Of a DNA stretch of 64,000 nucleotides, positions 34,461 to 45,375 are shown piece by piece; position 1 is the stretch's first letter, and every line of letters starts with the position of its first letter. The DNA comes from Ectobius pallidus (Eukaryota > Arthropoda > Insecta > Blattodea > Ectobiidae): positions 41,989,825-42,053,824 of the forward strand of contig CAXKWD010000005.1 of assembly GCA_964059195.1 (NCBI GenBank). Direction: 5' to 3'. The notes beneath the pieces are model-generated. The model was not told the origin of the DNA, searched no databases, and was given only the letters and a program-made list of their open reading frames with translations. The translations under genes were made by a program, and so were the position numbers.

Positions 34461-37083
34461 TGGGCCAGAGTTCGCAAAGTAAGTGTGGCTAAGTAAACAT
34501 GTCACAGGCTTAAAAACAAATAAATAAGATGAAGAAGATGTTCATATACCGTATATACACAGACAGTTATTTTAAAAAGGATGCAGAAGGCACATGCGCT
34601 GCAAATGGTCTTTCTTGCCATTTCCTTCATTTTGGTATTAATATGATAAAATACAATGCGTACCGGTACTTTAATAGTTATTTATGATCCTAGTAATAAA
34701 AAATTCATTTCATTTTGCCTTTGCGAAACGAGGCCGTGAGGGTGAGAAAATCAAATCATTTTATCATATGTATCATGCATTATTTTTTAGGCAGCCGTCA
34801 AAATTTGTGAAATGTTCGATTTAACGTACGGTAATGAATTACCCCCCGTGAATCCAGCCATATTGGAGCGTGCAGACAGCTGTTATTGATTTTCTGGTAC
34901 ACGGCTGCCAACTTAAGGACAACACTTTTGGCCCACCATGTATGACAATTTTTGCAAACACCGTGAGAAAGTTTACATTTAAAACCGCGGAGTGAATTTT
35001 AAAAATTTCAGTTCTATCAAAGTGAGTATATTTAATAATCATATGCAAATATGTTTAAGTAAAAAATATTCCCCAAGTGAAGCAATCGAAATTGGCAACC
35101 TTGGAGTAGTATAATATTATACCACTCATTAACATATTTTTTCCTCAGTGCTTATTCGTGTAATTTAACAAGAACAATCTTTTTTTCCATTTTATGATTC
35201 TAACTGTTCTATAAGTGTGTCAAAAGTTACATAATGTGAGGAAAATGTACAAAATTTACTTTAGAACAATAAAATCTAACTCGATCTAAAGTATCACCGA
35301 TGGAGATACGACACAGAGTCATAAGATCAAACTTGTAGATTTCTCAAAATCCGTTACTGCTGGTGCTATCGGTTTTTTTTTTTTTTTTGGTACGACCTAC
35401 CGTTTAGCTACTGTAAGCCTCCAAGAAGGTCTGCATAGACCTGAAAGTTGCATCCGCCATTTTGAATATTTTTCGGATGTAGGGTATGAAAAGTAGGATC
35501 TTTTGGAATATTTACGTCGGTCTCAAGCTATAAGCTATAAGAATGCCAAATTTCAAGTTTCTGGTTCATCTGGGAAGCAGGCAAACAGTTGCGTCAATAA
35601 GTGATTATCCATGCTGGCTTGTAGTACAGTGATGATTAGCTATTTTTAAATCGCTAATTGGGCGTTACTCTCCTGTACCAATCAACCGATTTGGTCCAAA
35701 ATCAATAGGCTACTGGGGTATATGAAAATTTGATAAAGAGTAGGCTATACGAGTTATCGCGCGTACAGACACACGGGCAGATGGACAGACATTTTTTCCC
35801 TGTCCACCACACATTCATAGAAAGTACCATTCTGGTACTTAGTGGAGTTCAGGGGCCGGTTTAAACGAACGCGGGCCAATCCGGCCTATAAGCTTTCAGA
35901 AAAACTGCATGAAACGTAATTCTTGCGTTAAGAACAATCAGACACGGAAATTACAAATGAAATGCACAACGAAATGGAATTTTAGAATTCTATTCTCAGA
36001 TATCGCAGAGCCCGAAAATGTTCATAAAACCACAGATTCCTGATATTTGATTAATGATTATTTGGAGGATATTGATTTGGAGCAAGTAGCCCGGGACTGG
36101 TTTTCCAGGAATACAATAGGAAATTACTCGCTCCATCTCTGCTATAATGATGTGCACGAAGGGAGCGAAATTCTGCTGCTTGTCATTGTTTAAAAGTTAG
36201 CTCCATTTAATAGCTTACTAATGGCAGATCAATATCCGTTAATGACTTATTCAATAACATAACCACCACAAATCCAGCTACCGCTATATAGTTTCTTTCC
36301 TCTCATGAATTCAGTCAGACGGATTTAACACACCAGATAATAATATAGCGTCTGTATAGAAATTTATTAAGTACCGCTATTGATTACCTCGAAATAGAAA
36401 ATGCAGATTTAGTTGATATGAAACTAAATTAATGAATATAGTTTTAGAATGATATATTAGCAATGAAGATGAGTTTAATTATTTTTTATTACATCGATAA
36501 TATAAATTTTATAACCTAGTGTAGTGGGTGTTGATAATGGTGATAATGGCTGTGGCTTACAATTCCTTTAAATGCAAGGAACTAGAAATTGGGCAATGTC
36601 TCGTAGAAACCATATAAATCATAAAGTTTAAAACTTTAACTTAAGCCTAATCAATGGCATGTCACTAGCATACATTTTGTAGCAGTTTAAACCTAACCCA
36701 AGTTTATATAAACAATATGTATATGTGTATATATATATCATACTACCGGTACTGTTTTCCGTAATATTTAAAATAATAAGGTAATTTTGAAATTTTCATA
36801 AATTTGAACAAGAGAACTATGCTCACTAATATTTTGCCTGAAAAATATTTTAAAACTTAGCTTTTCGCAATATATTTAAATATAGAAGTAGACACTATAG
36901 ATATCTCAAATGAATAAATATAAAATGAATTATAGCCACTACAAATTATTAATATTTGTGGAGATTATCGAGAGGATCCACGAGAGACTACGAGTTTATC
37001 CGATGAATCTCGCTATGTCGAGTGGGATTTATTGAAACGATTACTTACTTACTTACTTAATTTAATTAATAAGTTACTTATTC
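34461..37083. other. Gene-free A+T-rich stretch
   Basis: No gene recognised. It contains a T run at about 35,372-35,387, a low-complexity GACAGACACACGGGCAGATG-type segment near 35,765-35,800 often seen in dispersed insect repeats, and a short ACTT repeat near 37,041-37,060. Confidence 0.45.
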
Positions 37084-37530
37084 AATGGCAAATCACAATT
37101 CCTATGCAATCTAAAGGTATTTTATCTATTTCATGGAACCCGGAGGTTCATTGCCGCGTTTACCTGAGCCCGCCATTCAACCCTATTTGTTCTAACTCCA
37201 TCTGACCATCCCTCGCAAATCCTACTTCCCTTAAATCTATCCTAATATTGTCCTCTCACCTTCGTCTAGGTCTTCCAAGTGGTCTCTTCCCTTAGGGTCT
37301 CCCACTCAATACTTTTGAGATGTGTCTTTCATCCCCATGCGGGCAACATGTCCTGCCCATTTCATCCTCCGTGATTTAATTACCCCTACTGAATTCGGTG
37401 AAGAGTACAGGTTATGCAGTTTTCTCCAGTCCCCATTTTCATCTCTCTTAGGCCCAAATATTTTCCTCCTAAGCAGCCACTTTTCAAACACCCTCAGATT
37501 ATGTTCATCCCGAAGAGTAAGCGATCATGA
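37084..37530 (-). pseudogene. LINE ORF2 C-terminal end
   Basis: The minus strand from 37,491 reads FEKWLLRRKIFGPKRDENGDW, LHNLYSSPNSVGVIKSRRMKW and AGHVARMG. After a frame slip come the usual GKPEGKRPLGRPRRRWED-like remains (37,300-37,200) and the 3' UTR. IFGPxRDExGxWRxLHNxEL and RRLRWAGHVxRM mark the very end of a widespread insect LINE group. The enzyme domains are absent. A shorter tail of the same family lies at 28,426-28,505. Confidence 0.75.
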
Positions 37531-37921
37531 ATAAAATGTAAGGGATTATATAAGTAATAATTAGTTTCTTACTTTGTTGTTTAAACCCACATCATTATTC
37601 TGTCAGCTGTAAAAACACGACACATTAAATGAACAATCGATTAATCGAATGAGTTACCAGATTCTAATCAATGCTACCAAAGGTGTGTATTAGAAATAGT
37701 TAACCTAATTCAGGTACGCTAATATCGGTACAAAATAAAAGCACATGAATTAGCTTGACCGAATCGAAATTGTATTTTTAATCAAAGCACGTTATATTAT
37801 TTCAATTTCCAAACAAGTTATTATGTATAAAATAATGTTTTTTTACTCTGATCACTGGCAGCTTGTGTTATATTAATCACTGCATTTTGATAACTTACGA
37901 TTATAGTAGGCCTAATGAGCA
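37531..37921. other. Gene-free stretch
   Basis: No gene recognised. Confidence 0.4.
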
Positions 37922-38251
37922 CACTTACCCAGTTCAACCCGGTAAGTAACGCAGTCAACATTAAAATTCAAACAATCCACTCCTTCCCTTGAAAAATCAT
38001 ATAATTTTTCGAAAATATTACACTGAATATTTATCAAATGCAACTCTGTAAAGACAATATAGTTGTATGTAACAGGAATTCCTGTTTCTTCTTATTTCAA
38101 CCCTTCCCAGGCATGGTGTGTAGAAGCAATGGGGTGCAAAACTCGACATCCTCTATGAGCTATAAAGAAGAGCCATATCTAGCATTTTCTGAGGGAATAG
38201 TTTGAGTGTGATAAGTCGTTCTTCCTCATTTCAAATTCTGCATACTGAAGC

Positions 38252-38253
<2 letters not shown>
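37922..38253 (+). mobile_element. Helitron-family fragment
   Basis: Aligns with 57,071-57,905 in two blocks: ACCCAGTTCAACCCG...TTCCCTTGAAAAATCATATAATT, and GGTGTGTAGAAGCAATGGGGTGC...GTCGTTCTTCCTCATTTCA. It lacks the 5' terminus. It may be the left part of the Helitron that was later split, with its 3' end at 40,588-40,620 and 56,900-56,974; the intervening 2.3 kb would then be an insertion. Confidence 0.55.

Positions 38254-38316
<63 letters not shown>
38254..38316. repeat. (TA)n microsatellite
   Basis: About 31 TA units. A shorter TA run lies at 38,701-38,728 and a TTA run at 38,800-38,849. Confidence 0.95.
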
Positions 38317-38323
<7 letters not shown>

Positions 38324-38454
38324 TTATATTCATATATTTAATATCAAATAGATATAAGAATGAAATTAATAATACTTTAACATAATATTGTAAGAAACAG
38401 TTTACAAGCCCAACCCTTTGCCAGGAGATTGAAAGTTGCTCCCTAATCCAGTAA

Positions 38455-38795
38455 CAGTCAGCCTATTCCTTTTCTCAGCGCTGTGAAAGCGCTGGCAGCA
38501 TTTTTATTCCAAAGCTAAGTAATGATGTCATCGGTGCCACCAGTTTTCACAGCGCTTTGGCATCGGTTCCACCGGCCTGTAGAGGTGGTGCGTGGATCCA
38601 CCAATGAATCTGATTGGCTCACGTAAAACTGCGGGGGAATTAGCAGGCGATGGGCTTCACTCAATCCTGCCCGGTGCCCATGCTGTCACTTGACTTGATG
38701 ACATATATATATATATATATATATATATACATTATATCATTTTGTACTCTTGACTTCGTCTCTTACCTAAACGGTTCAATGACAAAAAAATAAAA

Positions 38796-38849
<54 letters not shown>

Positions 38850-39458
38850 TATGTATAGCTTGATGATAGATGCATAGGAACAATAAAACTCCAAAATGTT
38901 TAGGAAGAAAGGTAACGAGTATAGGCATAAAAACAATATTAGAGGCAATATTAGAAGAAGTAGGCTATGTATATTCTCTTCAGATTTAAGAACTCGCTGT
39001 CTATAACTGTCTATAACTGGTATGTTTAAAATTATTGACCAGCAATTATATTATCCTATCTGATTTAATTTGATATGGTATTCGCTATTTAAGAAACCCT
39101 AGCTGCAAAAATGTGTTATATTAAAAATTGTGACACTTGTCAGTTGTGTTTGGGTTTTATATGGAGACATTCTTCCGAAAGTTTTAGGTTAGACGTGACT
39201 AGTACGGCAAAGGGGGATATTTTCAGCTATTACTAGATGAGAAGACGTTTAGCTATGTCAATAATAATGTAAATTCTATTTGTTTGAAACCATAAGACAC
39301 CAATGCTTCCTGTAAGAAAATAATAGAGTCACTAGTAATTTAGTCGCCATTGATGGCAGCATAAATCCAGCAGTTTTGTTCCAATTCCGCTGCAGCGTGA
39401 CGTCATTGATTGCCACCGGCCCGGTGTAAAAGCGCTGAGAAAAGGAATACGCTGAGTG
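38455..39458. mobile_element. PIF/Harbinger-like MITE
   Basis: The ends are inverted: CAGTCAGCCTATTCC + TTTTCTCAGCGC on the left, and the complement of CACTCAGCGTATTCC + TTTTCTCAGCGC on the right. TAA flanks both sides (38,452-38,454 and 39,459-39,461), the 3-bp TWA-type duplication of PIF/Harbinger elements. No coding capacity; it contains TA and TTA microsatellites. The short duplication alone could be chance, but the 27-bp end match (two mismatches) is not. Confidence 0.7.
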
Positions 39459-39461
39459 TAA

Positions 39462-40587
39462 AGTGGTATTCATCAGAGGTGGCAGTCAGATGCGCGTGAG
39501 AGAGGTGACGCATGTAGGAGGAATCATGGGGAGGGGTAAGAATGTTGAACTTCCCCTGCGGGAGAGGAGAAGCGATTGTAACAAGGTCTCTTGTTTCTTC
39601 ACTGCATTATACGATCTTACCGCTCTGAAAGCAACGACACAACTAACCCATACACCCCTCCATGCAGTACGAATGTTTGTTGGACTCGTCTGCATCTACT
39701 GAGCATCCATGCTTGGACTGCCACGTCTGATGAATACCACTGTACTAGCACAAGTGATGTTCACTCATCTGTAAGTTTCTATTTCTAGAGAGTCCAGCGC
39801 TCAGCTACTAACGTGGACTTTCCTAAGACGTAGAACATGCTTAAAGACACGTAACCTATAAATCTGAAAACTGTCAGAAACTTAATTAAAATTCTTGAAA
39901 CTGAGGTATTTGAACTCATTGGAGTTTCCAGAGGGAAGGAATAAGTATATTTTACCCACCCCGAATAGTAGTGACGTGGACGAATAGCCATGTCCATCCA
40001 ATATTTTAGCCAATAAAAAACACATTCAAAGTAAGAGAAGGGGAGAATAAGATACGCCCTTTTGCCACAGTTACAGAAAGTCACAACTATAACTCAGAGA
40101 CTTGCCTACGAAGATGGATAGACGCGCCTTGTAATAATACTGTATAGCAAGGCAGTAATGTAGGAATAATAACTACATTAAAGTAAAAATGTAGTAGCTT
40201 GTAACTTATCGAACCGTGTGTGTTTTGTATTAGCTGGATAATGATGTAACTTCTGTGTTCTGAAACTCAATTTCTACAATCTGGTAAATAAAGCTACCAA
40301 GCTTAATTCTACAACAACTTGTTATTGTGTGAGAGCGTGTATGACTGTGAAATACCCCATTCCTGCAACTTATCAGTTTCAGAGGTATTTTATTCAGTCA
40401 TATTCACTGCAACCATCAAAACACCTCCTGAGATTCTCAAGCTCGACTGAAGGGACTTCATCTACAAGATCTAACTAGATCTGAATATTACCAACTATCC
40501 AAACCCTGAGTCCTATCTTTTGGCGCCCATTTACCGATTTCCCGATCCTGATGAAGTAACCCCAGTTGCCGGCCAACGCTGCCGTTA
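39462..40587. other. Gene-free stretch
   Basis: No gene recognised; frames of up to 99 codons on either strand show no familiar motif. Confidence 0.4.
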
Positions 40588-40620
40588 CAATACTTATATA
40601 AGGACTGAGAGTTTGAAAAT

Positions 40621-41528
40621 TGTGCCGTCTATGTTTCGGCACTTGTTTCTTATTTCACAGACTATTTATATATATGTATATATTGATGTTTATTTACTCA
40701 CGTAATTATGTGAGTTTTGTTGTCACGCACATTCACAGTTCTTTTCGGCAGCCATCCTTCTTTTGTTTTGGGTTCGCTCAACTATTAGTTCTTTAGTCTA
40801 TTGGTAGTCAGCGCCCCCTATATAGCTTTGTTCGCGGGCTTTATTTTTTTTCTGGCGCAGCTCCTCCCGCGGCCAGTTCGCGTGTGTTTGTAATGGGGGC
40901 GTTTTCGCTAAGGGAGTTCAAGTTTCACATCGACCGTGAGCGGGCGTTCTCCGCTATCCATCCTCGTGATGGACCTTCTTCTAATCGGCATGCCGTAAGT
41001 TATCTTTGTTATACCAGCAATTTCATTATGTTTGTTTGCTAAACTCTGTTCTTTTTGCTGGTGGGGTTTTGGTTTTTCATAGTTTATTTCGGTTTGCCCA
41101 CCAGCTTATGTTTTCGCTTTTGTTAGTTTTGCAGTTTATATCATTTCATGTTAGGTTATTTTTATTGTTTCTTTTGCGTTTTCTTTATTTTCGAGAAGGA
41201 TGGCTCGCTCTGTTTGTACTGTTATTATTACTAGGCCTTATATGACTCGCCCCGTTTCTGCTATGATTATTACTAGGCCTTATGCCGAATTGCTATTTAG
41301 GCCCTCAGCCTATCCATGTGTCTTGCTACTTTTATCTTGTACTATTATGAATTCTAATGTATGTATGCATCTTACGCTGTTGTTATAGAGAACACTTTAA
41401 CAGCGTAATAAATTTTTGGAACTGTTCTCCAGGATTCTGTTTTCTAATTACTTTGTATTCCTTGCTTATCCTTCAAATTGTTATAAATTTTGTGCGGTCC
41501 TGGGAAAAGCCCTGTAGCACGCGTCTCA
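40621..41528 (+). repeat. LTR1 (908 bp)
   Basis: TG...CA ends. It has a TATA-like CTATATAG near 40,818; an ATG (40,893) opening a ~35-codon leader frame (MGAFSLREFKFHIDRERAFS...) followed by a donor-like GCCGTAAGTT (40,990); an inverted pair GCTGGTGGG...CCCACCAGC (41,058-41,106); TAGGCCTTAT motifs; and AATAAA near 41,407. Its outer (5') part has variants absent from the other LTRs (GTCTATGTTTCGG, TATGTGAG). Confidence 0.88.
40818..40825 (+). promoter_or_regulatory. TATA-like box in LTR1
   Basis: CTATATAG in a G+C-richer setting (GCGCCCCCTATATAGC). It is conserved in the other four LTRs. It precedes the leader frame and donor-like site, and AATAAA lies about 590 bp downstream, giving a U3-R-U5 order on the plus strand. 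Confidence 0.5.
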
Positions 41529-44468
41529 CGTGGTAGCAAAGCTCGTCGATCTAGCATATTTCATTATTTCGGTCGTTTTTTTGACTCAGCTTTTCAAAAT
41601 TTCTTTTGCCTTCTCCAATCCCTCAATCTAATTTTTTTTAAGATGCCTGCTACCAACATTCTGCTAGCAGAGTTTGTCGATCTCTGATTTTTAGTTATTT
41701 TGGCCGTTTTTCTGTATGCTTTTTTCAAAATTTTCTATATTTGAATTTTATGACACAGTTTTCGGGTGAGGTTAGTCAACTTTTCTCTGTCAGGTTAGTT
41801 TAAATTATTCATATATATATATATATATTTTTTGTCTTCTTTTGCTGTTCTCTGCGCTCTAGAGATATTTTCTCAGATCGTTATGGCTTCCTGTCCTGGC
41901 AGTCTCCAGAGTAAGCCTCCGTGAGTTTCGCTGTCAGGATTAGTGGGTTTGAGGCAGTGTAGAAAGTTTTGAGACGTTTCCGTGTCGCCTGTCGTGATGT
42001 TTCGTGCCCGTAAGACTTGTTGCATCAGCAAAGTCTGGTGTTTTTTGGACAGTCTTTTCGAGGTCATTTTTCCGCGGGTGGTTTCGGATGTTTGGTCTCT
42101 GTTTTTCATTCTTCTTCAGTATAGTCAGTTTTGAGACGTTTCCGTGCCTCCTTTCGTGATTTTGTTGTGCCCGTTAGACTGTGCTCATCAGCGAAGTTCT
42201 GGTGTTTAAGTGGCCAGTCTTTTCGAGGCTATATTTTTCCGGGGGTGGTGCGTGATGTTTGGTCTCTGTTTTCATATCTTTTTCATTCTTTAGCTGCCTG
42301 TTTTCTTTGAGGATATTTCTTTTCTAGCCCGTTTAGCTGTTCTCTTTCGATATTTTTTCTAGTACTTTGCCATAAGCACCATTTATTCCGCCGTCTTCCA
42401 TATTTCTGTGTTAGGTTAGTAGGCTGCTTGGATAGTGAATTTCCCGGTTCCTGTACCAGTAGGTCCTTTTTTTCAGAGCAAACTTTCTATGTGTTCCGTT
42501 TTCAGGGTTTTTTTCTTTTTGCTTGTCTAAAAGGTTTTATAGTATTGTATAACTAAACTTTGCTGTTTCGCGAATTCATGTTTGTTGAAATTTTGCTGGC
42601 ATTTTCCATTAATTTTTGCATTTCTTAAAAATAAATACTATAGTAGGGGATCAGGAGTATTATTCAGGGTTTTTTTTTTTGCTTTGGGCATGTTATTCGG
42701 CTATTTATCGTTTTATTCTCCTTTATTTCTTACTTTTCTCAGTTCAATATACTTCGTCATTTTGTTTTTTTTTTTTTTTACATTTATGTTTATATATATC
42801 TACTTCTACTGTTTATCGTTCTGCGCCGCTATGTTCTCCAGTTTTCTGTTCTTCCGTCTTTGCTTTGGCTGCCATCCTTTCTTTTGGTTCTGTTTTGTTT
42901 ATTTTCTTCAGTTTGTTTAGTGTTGCCTTGCTGGTGTTTTCTTTTCTGTAAACAAAAGTATATAAATTCAATGTAAGATGCTGTTTTGATTTTGCATTCA
43001 TGGTATGTCTAATTTTTCGTTACCGCTAAATAGGAAGTTTTGTTTACCGCAATATGGGGGCAATGCTTTCAGATTCCGGGGTATATCCCCGAGGTTTTCT
43101 TTACTTTATTTTTTTCAGCGTTACTATACGCCCTTTCACGTGTATAAAGTAGTGTATTGGACTTCTGCGAGACCAAGCTTAAATGGCGGTTTCTTGCTCC
43201 GTCCGGATCATCCCGACGGGGAAGATGTCAAGAAGAATCCTGTTTTCCTTTCTCCTTAAACATTTTTCCATCTTGAGTTCCGATCTACTAACCATTTCTT
43301 CATCACCTATTCCTACATTTCCATCTTCATCTTGGTGTGTCCTTCCAGGCCTGGAACTTTCATTTTCTTCATCATTCTGTCAAAGCAGCCTGCAAATTTC
43401 ATTCCTTTTTTTTTTTTCATCTCTCTGTGAAAGCAAGCTTGCATCTTCAATTTCATCGTCACTATCATTTTTCTTTTTTTATTATCTCTTTTCTTCTCTT
43501 ATGGTTAAAGTCAAATGGGCGTATCTTAAATTAAAAGTTCAATATTGCCCATGAAAAAACAAAAAAACAAATAATAAATTTTAAACAAATTTATAAGTTA
43601 TTCATTGGTTGCCTTCATTTTAAGAAGGTTTTAATAATTGTGCTGAATTTTCTATGTAAATAAAATTGGTAGTCTTATTGTTCATACGGCAATTTATTTA
43701 TTATCTAATTTATTGCAATCAGCCATTTATTTATTATTTAATTTATTGTGATTGTTTACATAATCTAATAACAAAATCTAATCTTATGGCCTTTACTGAT
43801 TTCATTGGGTCATTGTTCATATGCTTTATTCATGTAAAAAGAAAATTTTTATCTAAACGTTCCACTGTAAAAAAAACACATAATTTGTCCCTTCAGGGTT
43901 TTGGTATTATCTCCTCTTTGGAGATTTATTTCTTTTGTGACTGTTCGGAGTGTGTGTGTACCTGTTCTTATATTGGTCTATTTTCCAGATTCGGTTGTTC
44001 CGCCGTGTGCTGCCCTCCTCTGCGGCCCACTTTATTCTTGTCGGACGAGCGTATTTCTTCCACCTCTGTTTTGGCCACCTTTCTTCTCTACTGCTGTGTT
44101 GGCACGCGGGGGACGCCTTACTGTGTCAGTCTGCAACAGAGCATGCCTCTGTTATTACAATGGTTAATTACTACGTCTACCTACTATATACAAGGACGTA
44201 TGGTTCTCCGTGATGGTGGTGTGGTGTCTACATGGATATGGACTCCGAGTACATATTACTATTTTAATTGCAGGAGCATTTCTATACACTACACCGTGTT
44301 ATTCTAATTTATTAATATTCAGGTGGACTGTTAAAACATGCTTTTGAGGTGATGACATTATTTTGCTCGTCTCGACTAAATTCTATTATCTTTCTCGAAT
44401 GGACTTAATTAAAAGAAGATTTAAAAAAAAAATTGCTTCTCAATTTTTTTGCCGTGGGTTGCAGAGGA
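41529..44468 (+). mobile_element. Internal region 1 (2,940 bp)
   Basis: Strongly T-rich on the plus strand. It starts CG then TGGTAGCAAAGC (possible primer-binding site). It includes a 162-bp tandem duplication (GTTTTGAGACGTTTCCGTG at 41,966 and 42,128) and poly-T tracts of varying length. The longest frame (43,666-44,307, 213 codons, Cys/Tyr/Phe/Leu-rich) matches no family I know. It is kept in all four copies only because the copies are nearly identical, so it is not evidence of a gene. Ends GGGTTGCAGAGGA. Confidence 0.8.
41531..41548 (+). other. Possible primer-binding site
   Basis: TGGTAGCAAAGCTCG lies 2 bp after the LTR end. The first 8 bases would pair with a tRNA ending TGCTACCA, such as animal initiator-Met tRNA; the match weakens after that. 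The same sequence occurs at 45,378, 49,219 and 53,062. Confidence 0.4.
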
Positions 44469-45375
44469 TGTGCCGTCTATATTTCGGCACTTGTTTTCTT
44501 ATTTCACAGACTATTTATATATGTATAAATTGATGTTTATTTACTAACGTAATTATGTGGGTTTTGTTGTCACGCACATTCACAGTTCTTTTCGGCAGCC
44601 ATCCTTCTTTTGTTTTGGGTTCGCTCAACTATTAGTTCTTTAGTCTATTGGTAGTCAGCGCCCCCTATATAGCTTTGTTCGCGGGCTTTATTTTTTTTCT
44701 GGCGCAGCTCCTCCCGCGGCCAGTTCGCGTGTGTTTGTAATGGGGGCGTTTTCGCTAAGGGAGTTCAAGTTTCACATCGACCGTGAGCGGGCGTTCTCCG
44801 CTATCCATCCTCGTGATGGACCTTCTTCTAATCGGCATGCCGTAAGTTATCTTTGTTATACCAGCAATTTCATTATGTTTGTTTGCCAAACTCTGTTCTT
44901 TTTGCTGGTGGGGTTTTGGTTTTTCATAGTTTATTTCGGTTTGCCCACCAGCTTATGTTTTCGCTTTTGTTAGTTTTGCAGTTTATATCATTTCATGTTA
45001 GGTTATTTTTATTGTTTCTTTTGCGTTTTCTTTATTTTCGAGAAGGATGGCTCGCTCTGTTTGTACTGTTATTATTACTAGGCCTTATATGACTCGCCCC
45101 GTTTCTGCTATGATTATTACTAGGCCTTATGCCGAATTGCTATTTAGGCCCTCAGCCTATCCATGTGTCTTGCTACTTTTATCTTGTACTATTATGAATT
45201 CTAATGTATGTATGCATCTTACGCTGTTGTTATAGAGAACACTTTAACAGCGTAATAAATTTTTGGAACTGTTCTCCAGGATTCTGTTTTCTAATTACTT
45301 TGTATTCCTTGCTTATCCTTCAAATTGTTATAAATTTTGTGCGGTCCTGGGAAAAGCCCTGTAGCACGCGTCTCA
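44469..45375 (+). repeat. LTR2 (907 bp)
   Basis: Same landmarks as LTR1. Carries TTTACTAACG and TTTGCCAAACTC, variants shared only with LTR3. Confidence 0.88.

Noticed and set aside
41873..42109. 78-codon minus-strand frame repeated in all units
   Set aside because: No motif; it lies over an internal 162-bp duplication and is conserved only because the units are recent.
43666..44307. 213-codon frame repeated in all four array units, suggesting a membrane protein gene
   Set aside because: Composition follows the T-rich strand (Phe/Leu/Cys/Tyr), no family resemblance, and identity between copies is no higher than in surrounding DNA.
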